NCBI GenBank assembly: GCA_019022495.1 | Contig: JAFEKR010000001.1 | Location: 8,122,001 to 8,186,000, forward strand | Direction of reading: 5' to 3' | DNA length: 64,000 nucleotides | Origin: Epichloe hybrida | Taxonomy: Eukaryota > Ascomycota > Sordariomycetes > Hypocreales > Clavicipitaceae | Part shown: piece by piece, positions 23,354 through 35,762 of the stretch | How the letters are laid out: each line of letters opens with the position of its first letter | Position numbering within the stretch: position 1 is the first letter of the stretch | The notes under the pieces: model-generated | Database searches by the model: none | The model's input: the letters and a program-made list of their open reading frames with translations, nothing else | Told to the model about the DNA's origin: nothing | Translations under genes and position numbers: made by a program

Positions 23354-25228
23354 ATGGCGACCACGCTCCGGCGCCGCGCGGCGCGTGAATCGCAGCCCGC
23401 CGGCAATGATCTGAAAGGACCAGAGGAGCATCCGGCCTCCCAGGCATCGCCTCATGTCCGTGTAGTGGAGAAGGTCCCAAAGGCGACACGCAAGCGACGC
23501 AACACATTCATATTCTTACTCGGTGGGCTAAGTGGCTTGTTTGCTGCAGGGTTCTTTGCCAAGACCAACGATCTCATAGACTTTCCGGAGATTGGCGACC
23601 TAAGCATGGACAGTCTGTTCGACGTTCTTCCCGCCGGTCTGATAAAAGACATGCGTGATCTGGTTCAAGGAGAGCGTGAAGTGACTGATGCGTACGACTC
23701 TTTCTCAGTCGGTCTCAAAGCGCGAGCTGATGGCCTCCACGCGCACCACCCCGTGATTATGGTTCCTGGTGTCATTTCCACCGGTCTCGAGTCTTGGGGT
23801 ACTGCCAACACGTCCCGCCAGTATTTCAGAAAGCGACTATGGGGCAGTTGGACCATGATGAAGGCATTGGTGCTCGACAAAGAGCAGTGGAAGAGGCACG
23901 TTATGCTCGACGAGAATACCGGGCTTGATCCTCCTGGAGTGAAACTGCGAGCTGCCCAGGGATTTGATGCCACCGATTTTTTCATCACCGGATACTGGAT
24001 TTGGAACAAGATATTCGAGAATCTAGCAACGATTGGTTATGACCCAACCAACTCATTCACAGCTGCCTATGACTGGCGGCTTTCCTACGCCAACCTAGAG
24101 ATTAGGGACCGGTACTTTTCACGGCTAAAGTCGCATATAGAATCGGCTGTGGAGTATGACGGAGACAAGGTTGTCTTAGCATCCCACAGCATGGGTAGTC
24201 AGGTCATTTTCTACTTTTTCCATTGGGTTCAGTCAGAGCAAGGCGGTCGTGGTGGTGAGGACTGGGTAGACCGGCATATCGGGTCTTGGATCAACATAAG
24301 TGGTTGCATGCTGGGCGCAGTCAAGGACCTGACAGCTGTCTTGTCCGGTGAGATGAGAGACACCGCTCAGTTGAACGCGTTTGCCATATACGGTCTTGAG
24401 AAATTCTTGAGTAAGGAGGAGCGAGCTGAGATCTTTCGTGCCATGCCTGGCATATCCTCTATGCTACCAATGGGTGGTAATGCCGTCTGGGGCGACCTTG
24501 ATTGGGCCCCAGACGACCAGCCAAATCAAAACTTCTCCTATGGATCTGTTCTCAACTTCAAGGTTGGTGCCAACTGGACTACCCCAGACCGGAACTTGAC
24601 CGTCGAGAGCTCAATGGAATACCTTTTCAACACTACCGAGGACTGGTACCAGAAGCATGTCAAAAAGAGCTACTCTCACGGCATTGCGCATACAGCAGCA
24701 GAAGTCGAGGCCAACGAGAAAGATCCTCTGAAATGGGTCAACCCACTGGAAACCCGCCTTCCAAATGCTCCGAACCTCAAAATTTATTGCTTCTACGGCG
24801 TGGGTAAACCCACAGAACGCGCGTACTATTATCGAGCTCCTGACCAGCCGGAAAACACGAAGCTCAAAATCATCATCGATACGAGAATCATGGAGGGTGA
24901 AGTTGATCATGGTGTTGTCATGGGAGAAGGAGACGGAACCGTGAATTTACTTAGCACCGGATACATGTGCAACCGTGGATGGCACATGAAGCGATACAAT
25001 CCCGGCAACTCTCAGATTACTGTTGTGGAAATGCCCCATGAGCCAGAAAGGTTCAATCCCAGAGGTGGACCGAAAACAGCCGATCACGTCGACATTCTAG
25101 GCCGCCAGAACTTGAACGAACTTATCCTCAGAATCGCTGCTGGTCGAGGCAACACCGTCAAGGACCATGTTGTCAGCAACATTCGCGAATATGCAGCCAA
25201 GGTTAAAGTGTACGATGACGACGAATAA
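23354..25228 (+). CDS. LRO1: Phospholipid:diacylglycerol acyltransferase (Lro1/PDAT)
   Basis: Single exon, 624 aa. It transfers the sn-2 acyl chain of a phospholipid to diacylglycerol, making triacylglycerol without acyl-CoA, and is bound to the endoplasmic reticulum. A basic N-terminal tail (RRRAAR, ATRKRR) precedes one transmembrane segment at residues 51-69 (TFIFLLGGLSGLFAAGFFA); the catalytic domain then faces the lumen. The LCAT-like catalytic triad is visible: Ser279 in SHSMGSQ, Asp527 in GDGTVN and His578 in ADHVDI. The lid/oxyanion region VPGVISTGLESW and the GSWTMM segment fit PDAT orthologues. The ATG at 23354 is chosen; an in-frame TTG upstream is not needed. The length matches yeast Lro1 (about 660) closely. 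Confidence 0.95.
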   Translation: MATTLRRRAARESQPAGNDLKGPEEHPASQASPHVRVVEKVPKATRKRRNTFIFLLGGLSGLFAAGFFAKTNDLIDFPEIGDLSMDSLFDVLPAGLIKDMRDLVQGEREVTDAYDSFSVGLKARADGLHAHHPVIMVPGVISTGLESWGTANTSRQYFRKRLWGSWTMMKALVLDKEQWKRHVMLDENTGLDPPGVKLRAAQGFDATDFFITGYWIWNKIFENLATIGYDPTNSFTAAYDWRLSYANLEIRDRYFSRLKSHIESAVEYDGDKVVLASHSMGSQVIFYFFHWVQSEQGGRGGEDWVDRHIGSWINISGCMLGAVKDLTAVLSGEMRDTAQLNAFAIYGLEKFLSKEERAEIFRAMPGISSMLPMGGNAVWGDLDWAPDDQPNQNFSYGSVLNFKVGANWTTPDRNLTVESSMEYLFNTTEDWYQKHVKKSYSHGIAHTAAEVEANEKDPLKWVNPLETRLPNAPNLKIYCFYGVGKPTERAYYYRAPDQPENTKLKIIIDTRIMEGEVDHGVVMGEGDGTVNLLSTGYMCNRGWHMKRYNPGNSQITVVEMPHEPERFNPRGGPKTADHVDILGRQNLNELILRIAAGRGNTVKDHVVSNIREYAAKVKVYDDDE

Positions 25229-25919
25229 GCGGACGAACAAGGACGATGGACTGCGTTGGCACGAAATGACTGTGTTACATTTTGTTTGGGGGGCTTGCTG
25301 TGCCTATGGGGCAATTAGAATGGCGTCTTGGGTTCTTGAGTCTTCAGTCACTCGTATAACGAAGTCATCGCGGCGCTCAGGTTTTGATACGCAGTATATA
25401 TACCCGAAGAGTAAGAGGAATGAATGGGCACAGTTCTTGCATCATGTAGACGAGCGCATTGTCCCAATGAAGAAGTAGTTACGCTAAAAAAAAAAGAAAA
25501 AGAAAAAGAAAAAAGAAAAAACCTACGCCTGTTTTCAGTCACAAAATCTTCCTCCTCCTCCTCCTCCTTAATCGCATGACGTATTGCAGAGTAAATGTTG
25601 GTAGTATGGAGTTATTGAGTTATTGTCTGTTGTACCCACTCATTGGATCGCACCCTCAGTACTCCGCAGTGTCCTGCTGTGAACAAAAAGCTGGGCCAGC
25701 AGTGCGAGCTTCCAGCATTACCCCCACTATTGCTCGACCTCGAGAGAGCAACATGGCATCGTCCAACGCTTATCGAATGGTCGACCCTCTGCATAACACC
25801 TTCGCGACCAGCTCACCACTGCCAAACGAATATACGCGATCTAATCTTGGTCGCTGCCGACTTCCGGCTGGGATAAGGCCAGATGCTGTTGTCGCTGCGC
25901 CTTGATCTAGCACGCAGCC
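25229..25919. other. Intergenic DNA between Lro1 and Ldb17
   Basis: 3' flank of the Lro1 gene and promoter of the Ldb17 gene. It contains an A/AAG-rich tract (25485-25521) and a (CTC)n run at about 25550-25568. Confidence 0.6.
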
Positions 25920-27631
25920 ATGGCGGACTATGACGAAGTGGACGACGCGCTGAGCTCCGAAGATGAACTTCGGCTGTGGACAGGTACGAAACAGACTCGC
26001 GACTGAGCGAATAGCCATCAATGGGCGTGCCATTTTACTCACGTTAAAAATGAATTTCCTACAGAGATGAGCGAATGCCTGGTCACAGACTGCAGTAGTC
26101 ACGAAGCGATCGACGACGCCCTCCGCATATGGCTAGACATCACTGCCAAACTGCGCTTTCGCGCTTCAGATTCACAATTCGACTTCCTCACCAGCGCCGA
26201 AATGCTACTGGAGAGCGAAATCTTCAAAGCAAACAAAGAATATGTTCGAACACAAATCATACATAGTCTCCTGCAAGAAGACGAGGCAGGACCTCTGCAT
26301 GCCATTGCTAGTCTTCTTTTTCTGGACGGCTGCGCCGACGAGTCGATCTTCCACTGTATGGTTGAGGAATCATGCTTTCCACGGCTTTTAGAGCTCATTA
26401 TTGCACGTTCAGAAGAACCGAATCCAGACCTGCACCGAGTGTTACTCCAATTGATGTACGAAATGTCGAGAGTGCAGCGACTCAAAGTCCAGGACTTGGC
26501 GCTAGTGGATGATGCCTTTGTACATTACCTCTTTGGCATAATCGAAGGCGTTTCAGATGACGTTCAAGATCCGTATCACTACCCTACTATTCGAGTACTG
26601 GTAAGCTCCAAAACCTGCTCCCGCTCATGGCACTTGAGGGTCCGACTTGGGATCTTGTGTGCTATAGAGCAGCCCCATCCCAAGCTGACATGTCTTAGCT
26701 TGTTCTAAACGAACAGTATATGCTGGCCTCGACAGATACAGTGGAGGCAAGTTCCACTAATCAACCAGCACTGTTGACGAACCGGATAGTCAAATGTTTG
26801 AGCCTCCATGGCCCGCTGTATAGAACGTTTGGGGAGAATGTAATTCTGCTCCTGAACCGAGAGACAGAGACTTCCCTGCAGCTACTCATCTTGAAGCTCC
26901 TGTATCTTCTTTTTACAACAAAGGCCACGTACGAGTATTTCTACACCAATGACCTGCGGGTCCTGCTGGACGTTATTATCAGGAACCTGATGGATCTTCC
27001 AGATGAGAAAATATCGCTTCGTCATACCTACTTACGTGTAATGTATCCCCTCCTGGCACACACGCAGCTTAACCAATCGCCTCATTATAAACGAGAAGAG
27101 GTTCTCCGAGTATTGAGAATACTGCGTGGGTCTCATAACGCGCACTTCGCGCCAGCAGATGAGACCACACTACGTTTGGTGGACAGGGTGGCCAAAGTCG
27201 AATGGATCGAAGAGAATGGAGCCAGCGAGGAGGGATCAGGACAGGCCGAAGTGGCGCGGAAGTTCCTGGGTATTAGTCTTTCACCGTCTCAATGTGCAAG
27301 TAGCATAAGTGTCGGTGATGTTGCAGGGGTAATGGAGCGACCAGGCATACAAACACCAAGTCGACATGAAACTGCAGCAGGAGATACCGGTGATGGTGTT
27401 GATACTTCTGAGGAAGCTTCCCATTCCCCGAAAAACACTAAACGGCCACTACCTGCGGTTCCGAGACATCGCCATGGCATTCCGTTTGCTCAACCACCCA
27501 AGTTTTACGCCACCCTCAATGGTGAAGGCAAGAAAGTGCCGCCCAAAGCACCACCACCCCGGCGATGGGGTCGGACCAGAGCCCCAGAGAAACCACCTAC
27601 AGAGGCGATAGACGAAGCTATCCCCGGATGA
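25920..27631 (+). CDS. LDB17: Ldb17/SPIN90-type actin regulator (DUF2013)
   Basis: Three exons: 25920-25983, 26065-26600, 26699-27631, with introns of 81 and 98 nt, giving 510 aa. The family (PF09431; yeast Ldb17, fission yeast Dip1, mammalian SPIN90/WISH) activates Arp2/3 complex to make linear seed filaments at endocytic actin patches. The central armadillo-like helical domain shows [30 protein letters not shown] and [14 protein letters not shown], all typical of the family. The C-terminal 100 residues are disordered with proline motifs ([23 protein letters not shown]) expected to bind SH3 partners. The start [20 protein letters not shown] is supported by a clean donor after TGGACAG. Confidence 0.9.
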
Positions 27632-30528
27632 CTGTGGCATCTGATGGGTTCCGACTCTGCTGCATGTATCCTTGGGGTGTGCAATGGCGATATTCACAAA
27701 TCACGAGCCAAAGGGAACAAGCGTGAAGTTAATGAATTATAAGAAGGCGACAAGCATAGGCTGTAACATGCTTTCATGCTTGGGAACACATCTAACCAGC
27801 GAGGTTGGCGTTCATAGGGTCATAGAGCCATGCGTTCCTGAAATGCAGTATTCGGCTGTCAAATGACCACAAGCGCGTGTAGCACTGAACCGTACCGCTT
27901 TTTAATCGAAGGGAGTCTTGAGCAGCAGGTCAGGGCAATGCAAGTGTTGAATACATCAAACCAACTCCCTTTTGTTCTCTCTTCTTTTCATGCAGGATTC
28001 TTAGCATAGACTTATGAGCTGCTGTGGCTTTCATACTTGGATACTTTATGGGAAACGTTGGATCATCATGAATACCTCTAGAAGAAGGTATCAGCTACCG
28101 ACACTTGACGTCAAGTCTGAGACGAGCATGTTGCATTACGACTAGTCCCAAGGGTTAGTCAAGCAGCAACTTGGTGGACAGCATGGAGAATAGGAGTTCG
28201 AGCGTATTACATAAGTGTCTGTCTCTTTCATAGGGCTATAAACAAGGTCAAGACAAGCGATGCTCTCGAGAATGATGTCTTTCAGGGTCCCATGATCAAG
28301 GAATTCACGATTCAGTGAACTATCATGGTCACCCACTGTACCTCGAATAAGTATACTCTACTGCAAGCTGATCTTGACCGTGGTGCCGTGACCTTCCCAT
28401 GAGGCGACGAACAAGCCAATGAGTCGAACCACATCCGATTCGCACCATGTTGAATCAAACAAAAGTGAAGGTTTTGCTCATTTCAACACTTGGTCATCAT
28501 TGTTGGTTATTTACACTGGGCAGCTTGGAGCTAATCAAGTAGTGCTCCAGCGATTAATCCGACACTGCGGCTATAATGTTGCTACAAGAAGGATGCAGCG
28601 CATTCACGACAGTTTTTATCCAACCCCTAGAGCGAAAGTGAAAACGCGTGGAATCATGGTAGGAACCCGATCAAGGGTCAGGGGAATTGCCAGTTGGTTC
28701 ATGGAGGCTTCCCATAAGTTGTAATCGACTTGGCTCCCATCACACGGCACTACAACGGGCGTGTGCATAATACGGAAACTTCTTTAATCCCTACTTCTAC
28801 TTGCGGGACACGGGACACGGATTTGTTGATCTAGGCAGGGGTATCTGAATAAGCTTGAAGACCAGCGAGTGGAGGCAGTGAGGATTGGATGCGCCGATAT
28901 AGTTGTGTTCTTCAGAAATACCATCTCGCGCCATGTCTGCACAATGTTATGGTGATGATTCTTCTTTTTAAAAAAAAAAAACTTTTGACCGGCGGATTCG
29001 GCTGAGCCAAAATGAGTTTGGCGACAAAAAATGAGTGGGTTTATTGTTTGCTTGATGCCAACGGGAGGTTTCCGGCTTGCAAGCTATGCAATTACGTCAC
29101 TTTTTATGGGCCTGGCAAGGATTGTCCCGGGCGAGCTTGGGCGTGCCTCCATCATCATTCACGTCATCCATTTCGGCCGCATGTATGTAATATACGCTTT
29201 TACTTGACCATTTCAATACATTTGTGCCATGCAGGAGACGGCTACGTAGAGATTGTGGCAATGCTTCTCACGTCCAGAGAGTATATAGTACGAGAGGAAG
29301 GGGAAATTTTAATGGAACAAATTATGGAGTGTCACCGTGTAGAATTGTAATAACTGAGAGGCTAGACCTTACACAGCCACAGCCTCACAGCGGTACATAG
29401 GCCCAGACGGAGGGGTGTCCCTAACTCTGCCCGAGCTAATCACAGTACATAGATCGATTACTAATAATTACGGCCCAAGTGAAGTACACCAATCATTGAT
29501 TAGCACTCCGTATCCGTGATCATATCTTCTATCACTCGATTTTCCTGCCCCCCGCACGCGCAGGCTTCTCACAATTGAGACATCGTGGGGAGAAAAACGG
29601 GCTGGCAACATCATGGTCATGAATAGCATCACCTTTCCGTAAATATGTTGATGTTACAAAATGAATTGGCACCTGAAACAATGCGTCATAGTATCGAGCC
29701 AAGTGTTCAGTCATCACCAAATGGGCAGCCATTACGTCAATGACGTCACACCCAAGGCTTGCTACTTCTGTGAAGTGCAAGTACGGAGTACAACAGTCCG
29801 CCTTCTCAGTTTTTCGTTTCGAAAATGTCTGTATTTGATGATTTATCTTTCTTGGTAGGCGTGCTCACATTAAAGAAAAGGCGAGTAGGTTCACCGCCTC
29901 TTCCATTAACGGCGACGAGTTCGAACACAATGGTTTCGGCCTCACCGACAAGTCCGACGCTATTACATGTAAGCCACGAAGCTCTGTAGGGTGGGTGCAA
30001 TTGACACCGTCTTAGGACTGGCTGAATTCTGCCCTGGCTGGGAAGCGCGCTGCGACGCTTGGGAGTATTAGCTTCCATCTGCATTGGCCCAACATACCGA
30101 TGAGCTCATTTCTGCCAAACGATTTCTGGTTATGCCTCTGCTTTGCACTAACACGAGTCGGCTCGGGGGAACAACCGGTGTAGAGTGTAGATCATCATGA
30201 GAAGACTGGTTTGGGCTTTGGGCTTCTCTGTGACGCGCTCGTTCCTTCCCAACAAGTGCTCCAGTCCCTTTTGACACCCTTCCCCACACGGGCCACACCC
30301 CCTCCTTCATCCAACTCCACCATCCATCTGCGTAATCTGCGCCATCTGCCGTTCCCGTCACCGTCGAGCTGCTTCCTGCTGCCGTCTTCCTGTCTTTGGC
30401 GGTCCATTTGCCAAGTGCGTCCGTCTACCGTGCACTTTGTGCGCTTCTTCACTAGTGTTTTGCTTTTTCATGAAACTTTGGATTCAAAGCCTCTTCTTGT
30501 CTGCGCCTCTATTAGTGCCAAGTCCGCC
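27632..30528. other. 2.9-kb intergenic region before Slm1
   Basis: Several open frames of 60-112 codons (such as 29012-29350) lack domains and credible splice context and are not called. TACGGAGTA occurs at 29782-29790 and a related CACTCCGTATCC near 29505. The last 300 bases are pyrimidine-rich and are probably the Slm1 leader. Confidence 0.55.
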
Positions 30529-33500
30529 ATGGATCATCATTCCTCCTCCGTGGTGTCCTCCCCGTCACAACGTACTCCTAGCACCAACCTCGATTCCCAT
30601 CGCAGCTCCTCATTGCCGCTTCGTCAATTGCAGAACTCGCAGCAACAAGCAGGCGCGGCTCATCAGCATCAGCAAGCCGGCTCCCAGTCTCCCCTGTTGC
30701 ATCACATCAGCGCCAACGTTACACAGACAGCAAAAACTCCTCTCCATCTTCCGCGTTGGGTGTAGGCAGATTCACCGAGGAGTGGGACGCAAGCCAGCGT
30801 GGGAGCTCAATCATTGACGAGAGCTATAGACCGAACGTGACCGCCATGCAGCGCTCTACTTCAGTCACCAGCTTCGTTGCTGGCGATGACGATCAACTTC
30901 CCGTACGCAATAACACCTTGAAAAAGAAGGCATCCATGGGAAGATCCAGCAGCCTCAGACGCAGCAGCAGTCGTCGAAGCAACAGAGCCGGCAGCGTTCG
31001 AAGTCTAGCCTTGCACTCAGCCTCAGACCCTGAAGATGCCCACAGCGCATTTCATTGTCCAATTCCTACATCTGGCACACCAACCGATGTTCTTGCCACC
31101 AGGTTCCAAAGTGAGTGAAAGCCACATCTACGCAAGGTGCTTTACAAGATGGGAGAGGGTTCCCCTCACGGTTGTTGTCAACTTGCACCATGCCATTTCT
31201 CAGGATGCCTCAAAGAATATACATACTGACCCTTGGGTTTTTTTTTAAGCTTGGCGAAAGGTTCTAAAAGATATCATCACTTACTTTAGGGAAATTCAAT
31301 CACACTATGAGCACAGGTCAAAGGCTCTGGTTAAACTTGCCAATGTTGCAAACAACATATCGACACCGCCGCAGTTTCTCAAATCCGCTGGCATTGATGA
31401 CGCTCTGCAGTTCTTGCGCAATTACAACAAGGCCGCAATTCAAGAGGCCAACAAGGCAAAGGAGATTGAAGAGGATGTCATATTAGCTCTCACTGGACTC
31501 AGGAGCGACTTGCAACAAAAGATCAAAGAAATCAAGCACTTGTCCGGGGACTTCAAGAATTCTGTGGCGCGTGAAATGGATGCCACGGCCAAAGCAGTCC
31601 GTGCTCTCGCTGACGTGCTTGACAAAACCGAGATCGATTCATCATCCACGACTGGCAAGCAAGATCCGTATTTAATGCGTCTGGCTGTTGATCGGCAAGT
31701 CGAACGTCAGATCGACGAAGAGAACTATCTGCACCAAGTGAGTAATGTAACAGAATTACACGTTGCGCGGCTAAGAACTCGAGAGAAGAAAGGAGCATGC
31801 TGCGCTAAAACAATACAAATCTGGAAAACTAACCATATCAACTCGAATAGGCTTACCTGAATCTCGAAGGTTCTGGTCGCGAGCTCGAATCTATCGTCGT
31901 TGGAGAAATTCAAAAGGCGTATAATGCTTATGCTGGCATTCTCAAGCGCGAAGCAGACAATGCATATGCCGTAGTAGACGAGCTTCGTGAAGGTCCCATT
32001 GCCATGCCCAAGGACCAGGAGTGGATTCATTTCGTGACTCATGAAGACCAAATTGTTGACCCCACGATTCCAATGCGTAGCGCCGATCAAATTCATTACC
32101 CAGGTCAGGATCATATTTCGGCCCAGGAAATTCGGGCTGGCTTGCTTGAACGCAAGAGCAAATACTTGAAAAGTTACACCGCCGGATGGTAAGTTGTATA
32201 CGAATGTGTGGGAATCATGTTGGAATTCTCTCTTGATTGCCTTTTATTCTGCAAACTGTACTGCTTAAAACACCTGGGAATTAAGCGCCGCAGTTGACCT
32301 GACATTTTTTTAGGTACGTGCTTTCAACCACCCATCTTCACGAGTTTAAATCTGCGGACAAGGCCCAAGCACCCGTCATGTCCCTATACCTGCCTGAACA
32401 AAAACTCGGCTCCCACTCCACTGAGGGAGGTTCGTCAAACAAGTTTGTTCTTAAGGGCAGGCAAACCGGGACGATGCATCGCGGACATACCTGGGTATTC
32501 CGCGCCGAAAGTCACGATACGATGATGGCCTGGTACGAAGATATCAAGGCTTTGACGGAGAAAACTCCCGAGGAGCGTTCTCGGTTTGTGCGAACACACT
32601 CTCGAAGCCTTAGTCGGTCATCTCGCCGGTCAGTGAGCAGCGATGGAATCGATGAAGATGACGAGGAACCATTTGCTGCTAATCAGATGGCCATAATTCC
32701 GGAGCCGCGAGAAGAAATGGCTCCCCGACGACCTCAACCAGGTGGGCGGTTTCCATCAGACCTTCAGATCAACGCTCAGCGTGGCTTACAGGCGCCACAA
32801 TCCGCATCTAGTGTAAGCTCTGGCCAACAGGATTATGCTGCGGATACAGTAGATCGCGCAGTTGCCGGCTCCCTACCTATTGCGGCATATGCGGCCGGAC
32901 GTGAAGAGCAGCATTTTCAGCAAAATCAGGAGAACCATATGGGATACGGAGGCACTGATCAGACCCCGATGGAGAACATGCCATCTCAGGCTGCTATCGC
33001 CAATGAGCAGGCACACCACGACGGCATCAACCCGTATACGAGCGAGCCTGTATCTCACCCGGCGCATAGGGATGCTGGTTACTTCACTGGGGCTGTAGTT
33101 GGAGTTCCGATTCATCGAGATGACGAGCCGAGGAACCCAGATGGTGTAGACGCTGCATCTCCACAAGCTTTGAACAATGCATCCCGACATATTCCCGTTG
33201 CTGAAGCTGATACAACAGTCGCGAACCCAGGTGCAACCGATGGCGAGAATCATAAAACGAGCGGCGCTGAGCAGGATGAGAACACTCAGCCAACTCCATT
33301 GACATCCTTGACATCCAACAATATTCTCAGGGCCGAGACTCAGCGAGAGCTGGCCCTCCAAGCAGTTCCTGAGGCGGATGTCGCGGATCAAGTCTCTCCA
33401 TCAGCAACTCCCGTTGGCGAAAATGTCACAGTGAACAGAATTACAGACCACCGGACTGACAGTGTCGCAACCATCTCCAACTTGCCAATTCCTGGACGTT

Positions 33501-33532
33501 ACCCTAAGGGCAACAGCGTTGCCTCCACTTGA
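30529..33532 (+). CDS. SLM1: Slm1/Slm2-type PH- and BAR-domain protein (TORC2 effector)
   Basis: Proposed exons: 30529-30571, 30634-31110, 31250-31737, 31851-32188, 32314-33532, giving 854 aa. Slm proteins bind PI(4,5)P2 at the plasma membrane and link TORC2 to Ypk1 and actin control. After a Ser-rich N-terminus, TDVLATRFQ begins the F-BAR-like helical region (WRKVLKDIITYFREIQ, GLRSDLQQKIKEIKHLSGDF, DPYLMRLAVDRQVERQIDEE). A PH domain follows at about residues 430-555 (ERKSKYLKSYTAGW, LHEFKSADK, RGHTWVFRAESHDTMMAW). The long C-terminus is disordered and acidic/Gln-rich. The first intron (62 nt, GTACTC...TTGCAG) is inferred because the frame of the opening ATG otherwise stops at 30765; the remaining exon joins are well supported. 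Confidence 0.88.
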
Positions 33533-34718
33533 TTTTCGCGCCTGAACTGGTGCCATCATTCCTGCTTTGGGCGAGAATATTGTTGGCAAGCGTTTGCTCA
33601 CTTGCTTTATTTCCTTTCTCTTTTCCTTGATGGCCTCCGCCCCGTTGGTCGTACACACCACCCATGCAGTCCCGATCTCCTTGGATTGACGTTCGCATTT
33701 CTATGGCAAGTTCACAACCTCACGACTAATACCTCATTTCTGTGTGCGAAAGTCCACTTGACGCCAGTACAATCCCGAGACGGGAGATACAATCTGCACA
33801 GGCTTTCGTTCGAACTCGTTTGGATACAGTGTTAAGGAATTCGCTTGTTTGGGTTGTTGTAAGATGGATCCGAGAGGCCTCTTCATTGAGTAATTTTCCT
33901 TTTTTGTTCATGCACGAAAACCGTTTACGTCTGTATTTTCCTTACATGATCATCAATTTATTTTCATTATTACGCTGTGAAAGATGTGCGGCCATCTGTC
34001 TCTTAGAATTATCGCCCAGTGCATGCTTGGTAACTTACACATTGCACCTGACAAGAACGTGCAGTCCGTAAAGAGGTAGGAAGGACACCATGTATTTATT
34101 GTATCTACCCTGCCAAATAACAATATCGGATGGGAAGGTTTCCTTTCCAGCACCTTACCTTCGTAAATGTACATACACTACATACAGTGCACACACCATC
34201 TGTCTTTGCTGTAGTGGGATTTTCGACGTTGCCATTAGAGCACCACCAATACAATACACATTCACTGCGAATTTTTGATAAGACATTTCCTCGGGGTATC
34301 ATAATTTGTACTCCCCTTAGCTAAACTGGGAGCTACCTATGCTGACAATACTGCCCTGCCGCAAATCACACATAGCTTCTGTCCAAGAATGTCCAGGCCT
34401 CCCTTTGGAGCCTAACGATGTTGTGTAATGATTCTGCTCGCCGCTCGCCGCCCCTTCCCGTATCATGCGCAAAAAGGGTTGATTTGCACCACGACATATC
34501 CCCCCAGAACCCTATTCGATGGGCAGTTGAATGTCAATGTCATGCACTTGAGCATCTCGATGCAGCACCGGCACCTAGACCTCTTTTCTGATTGTCGCCG
34601 TCTGATGATAGAAAATAACGCAAGGATACTTAACAGTGCTTTTTTTTTTGCGACTTAACGATCGCAGCATGCGATGAAACGAGGGCGCAAATCACGGAGC
34701 TCAATGCGCTGTCGAAAT
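33533..34718. other. Intergenic DNA between convergent Slm1 and phosphatidylserine synthase genes
   Basis: 3' flanks of both genes. No coding exon recognised and no notable repeat. Confidence 0.6.
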
Positions 34719-35762
34719 TTAAGGCTTGGGGATGCGAATCGTCTTGCTCGTCATCAGGCAGCCGTGTATCATGAACAGCAGGACCACGGGGTGAAATTCC
34801 AGCGCTGAGCCCTCAAACAAGGTGCCGAAAGGTAGGTCTTCAAGTATCCAGCGGTTGTAGACCCAGTATGCCATGACGCCATCCAAGAAGAGAGATGTAG
34901 GGATCGGGGTTCCCTCGAAGAACTTGCTTTTGCCTATTGCGTCTTTAGGAAGCGCCGCGACGGTGACGTTGAAACGAGCCAGGCGAGTCAAGCCGCACAA
35001 GACGAAAAATGTGAGCCCGACGGTGTCAAGACTAGAGCGACATCCTATAGTAAAAGCTACCATGGCGGGCGCAACTCCGAAAGATATCTAGACAACAAAG
35101 TGCGTATCAGTATTAATTACGCTTCTTGGTTCTGTCGCGGGAAGCACTGCAGTCGATTTGTCTGGGTTAATATATACCAAGTCTGCCAAGGAGTCTAGCT
35201 CTTGACCCATGAGACTGCTCTTATTTCTCCAGCGGGCAACCCTGCCGTCAAAGAAATCAAAAAACAGCCCAAACGGTAGGAAAGCCAGTGCAAGCCAGAC
35301 ATTGCCATATGAGCGTGCGTCGCCGAGACAGTATCGCAGAGACGAGAAAATGGACATGACGCCACAAAAGCCTAGTCGCGCAAACACGGACAGTCAGCGA
35401 CTAGATTTTGCACAGCCTGTTTGAATTGAACGTAGCATAGCTTTCGATGTAGCCAACCTCCCCCCAAAGACACATCGAGTCTTACCATTCATTAATGTGA
35501 TGAGATCAGCGAGGTGCATCGCCCGTACGAGAGAGAAGTGTCCCACATCGGCGGAGAGTAATGTCTTCTGCTTGTCAATAGCTATGCAAGCGGGCGAGTG
35601 TCAGCTTGGGGGGGGGCGGGGGGCCACATGATCAGATACAATGAATGGCAATGCATCCGGGGAGGATACAACATTATTCTTACCAGGCTGATCGGAGCTT
35701 CTGACAGCTTTGCTCATCTCGCCGTTCGCACTCGAAGAGTTAACGCTGCTTCGTTTCGACAT
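34719..35762 (-). CDS. CHO1: CDP-diacylglycerol-serine O-phosphatidyltransferase (phosphatidylserine synthase)
   Basis: Four exons: 35762-35684, 35581-35486, 35371-35178, 35087-34719, with introns of 102, 114 and 90 nt, giving 245 aa. It makes phosphatidylserine from CDP-diacylglycerol and serine in the endoplasmic reticulum, the first step of the fungal route to phosphatidylethanolamine and phosphatidylcholine. The complete CDP-alcohol phosphotransferase signature is present: D97-x2-D100-G101-x2-A104-R105-x8-G114-x3-D118-x3-D122. Several membrane spans follow. [21 protein letters not shown] and [21 protein letters not shown] stretches are typical of fungal Cho1. The length is slightly below yeast Cho1 (276), mostly from a shorter N-terminus. 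TACGGAGTA at 36200 lies about 440 bp upstream of the start. Confidence 0.94.

Noticed and set aside
29012..29350. 112-codon frame with several Cys and His residues
   Set aside because: The spacing fits no zinc-finger pattern, and there is no splice or leader support.
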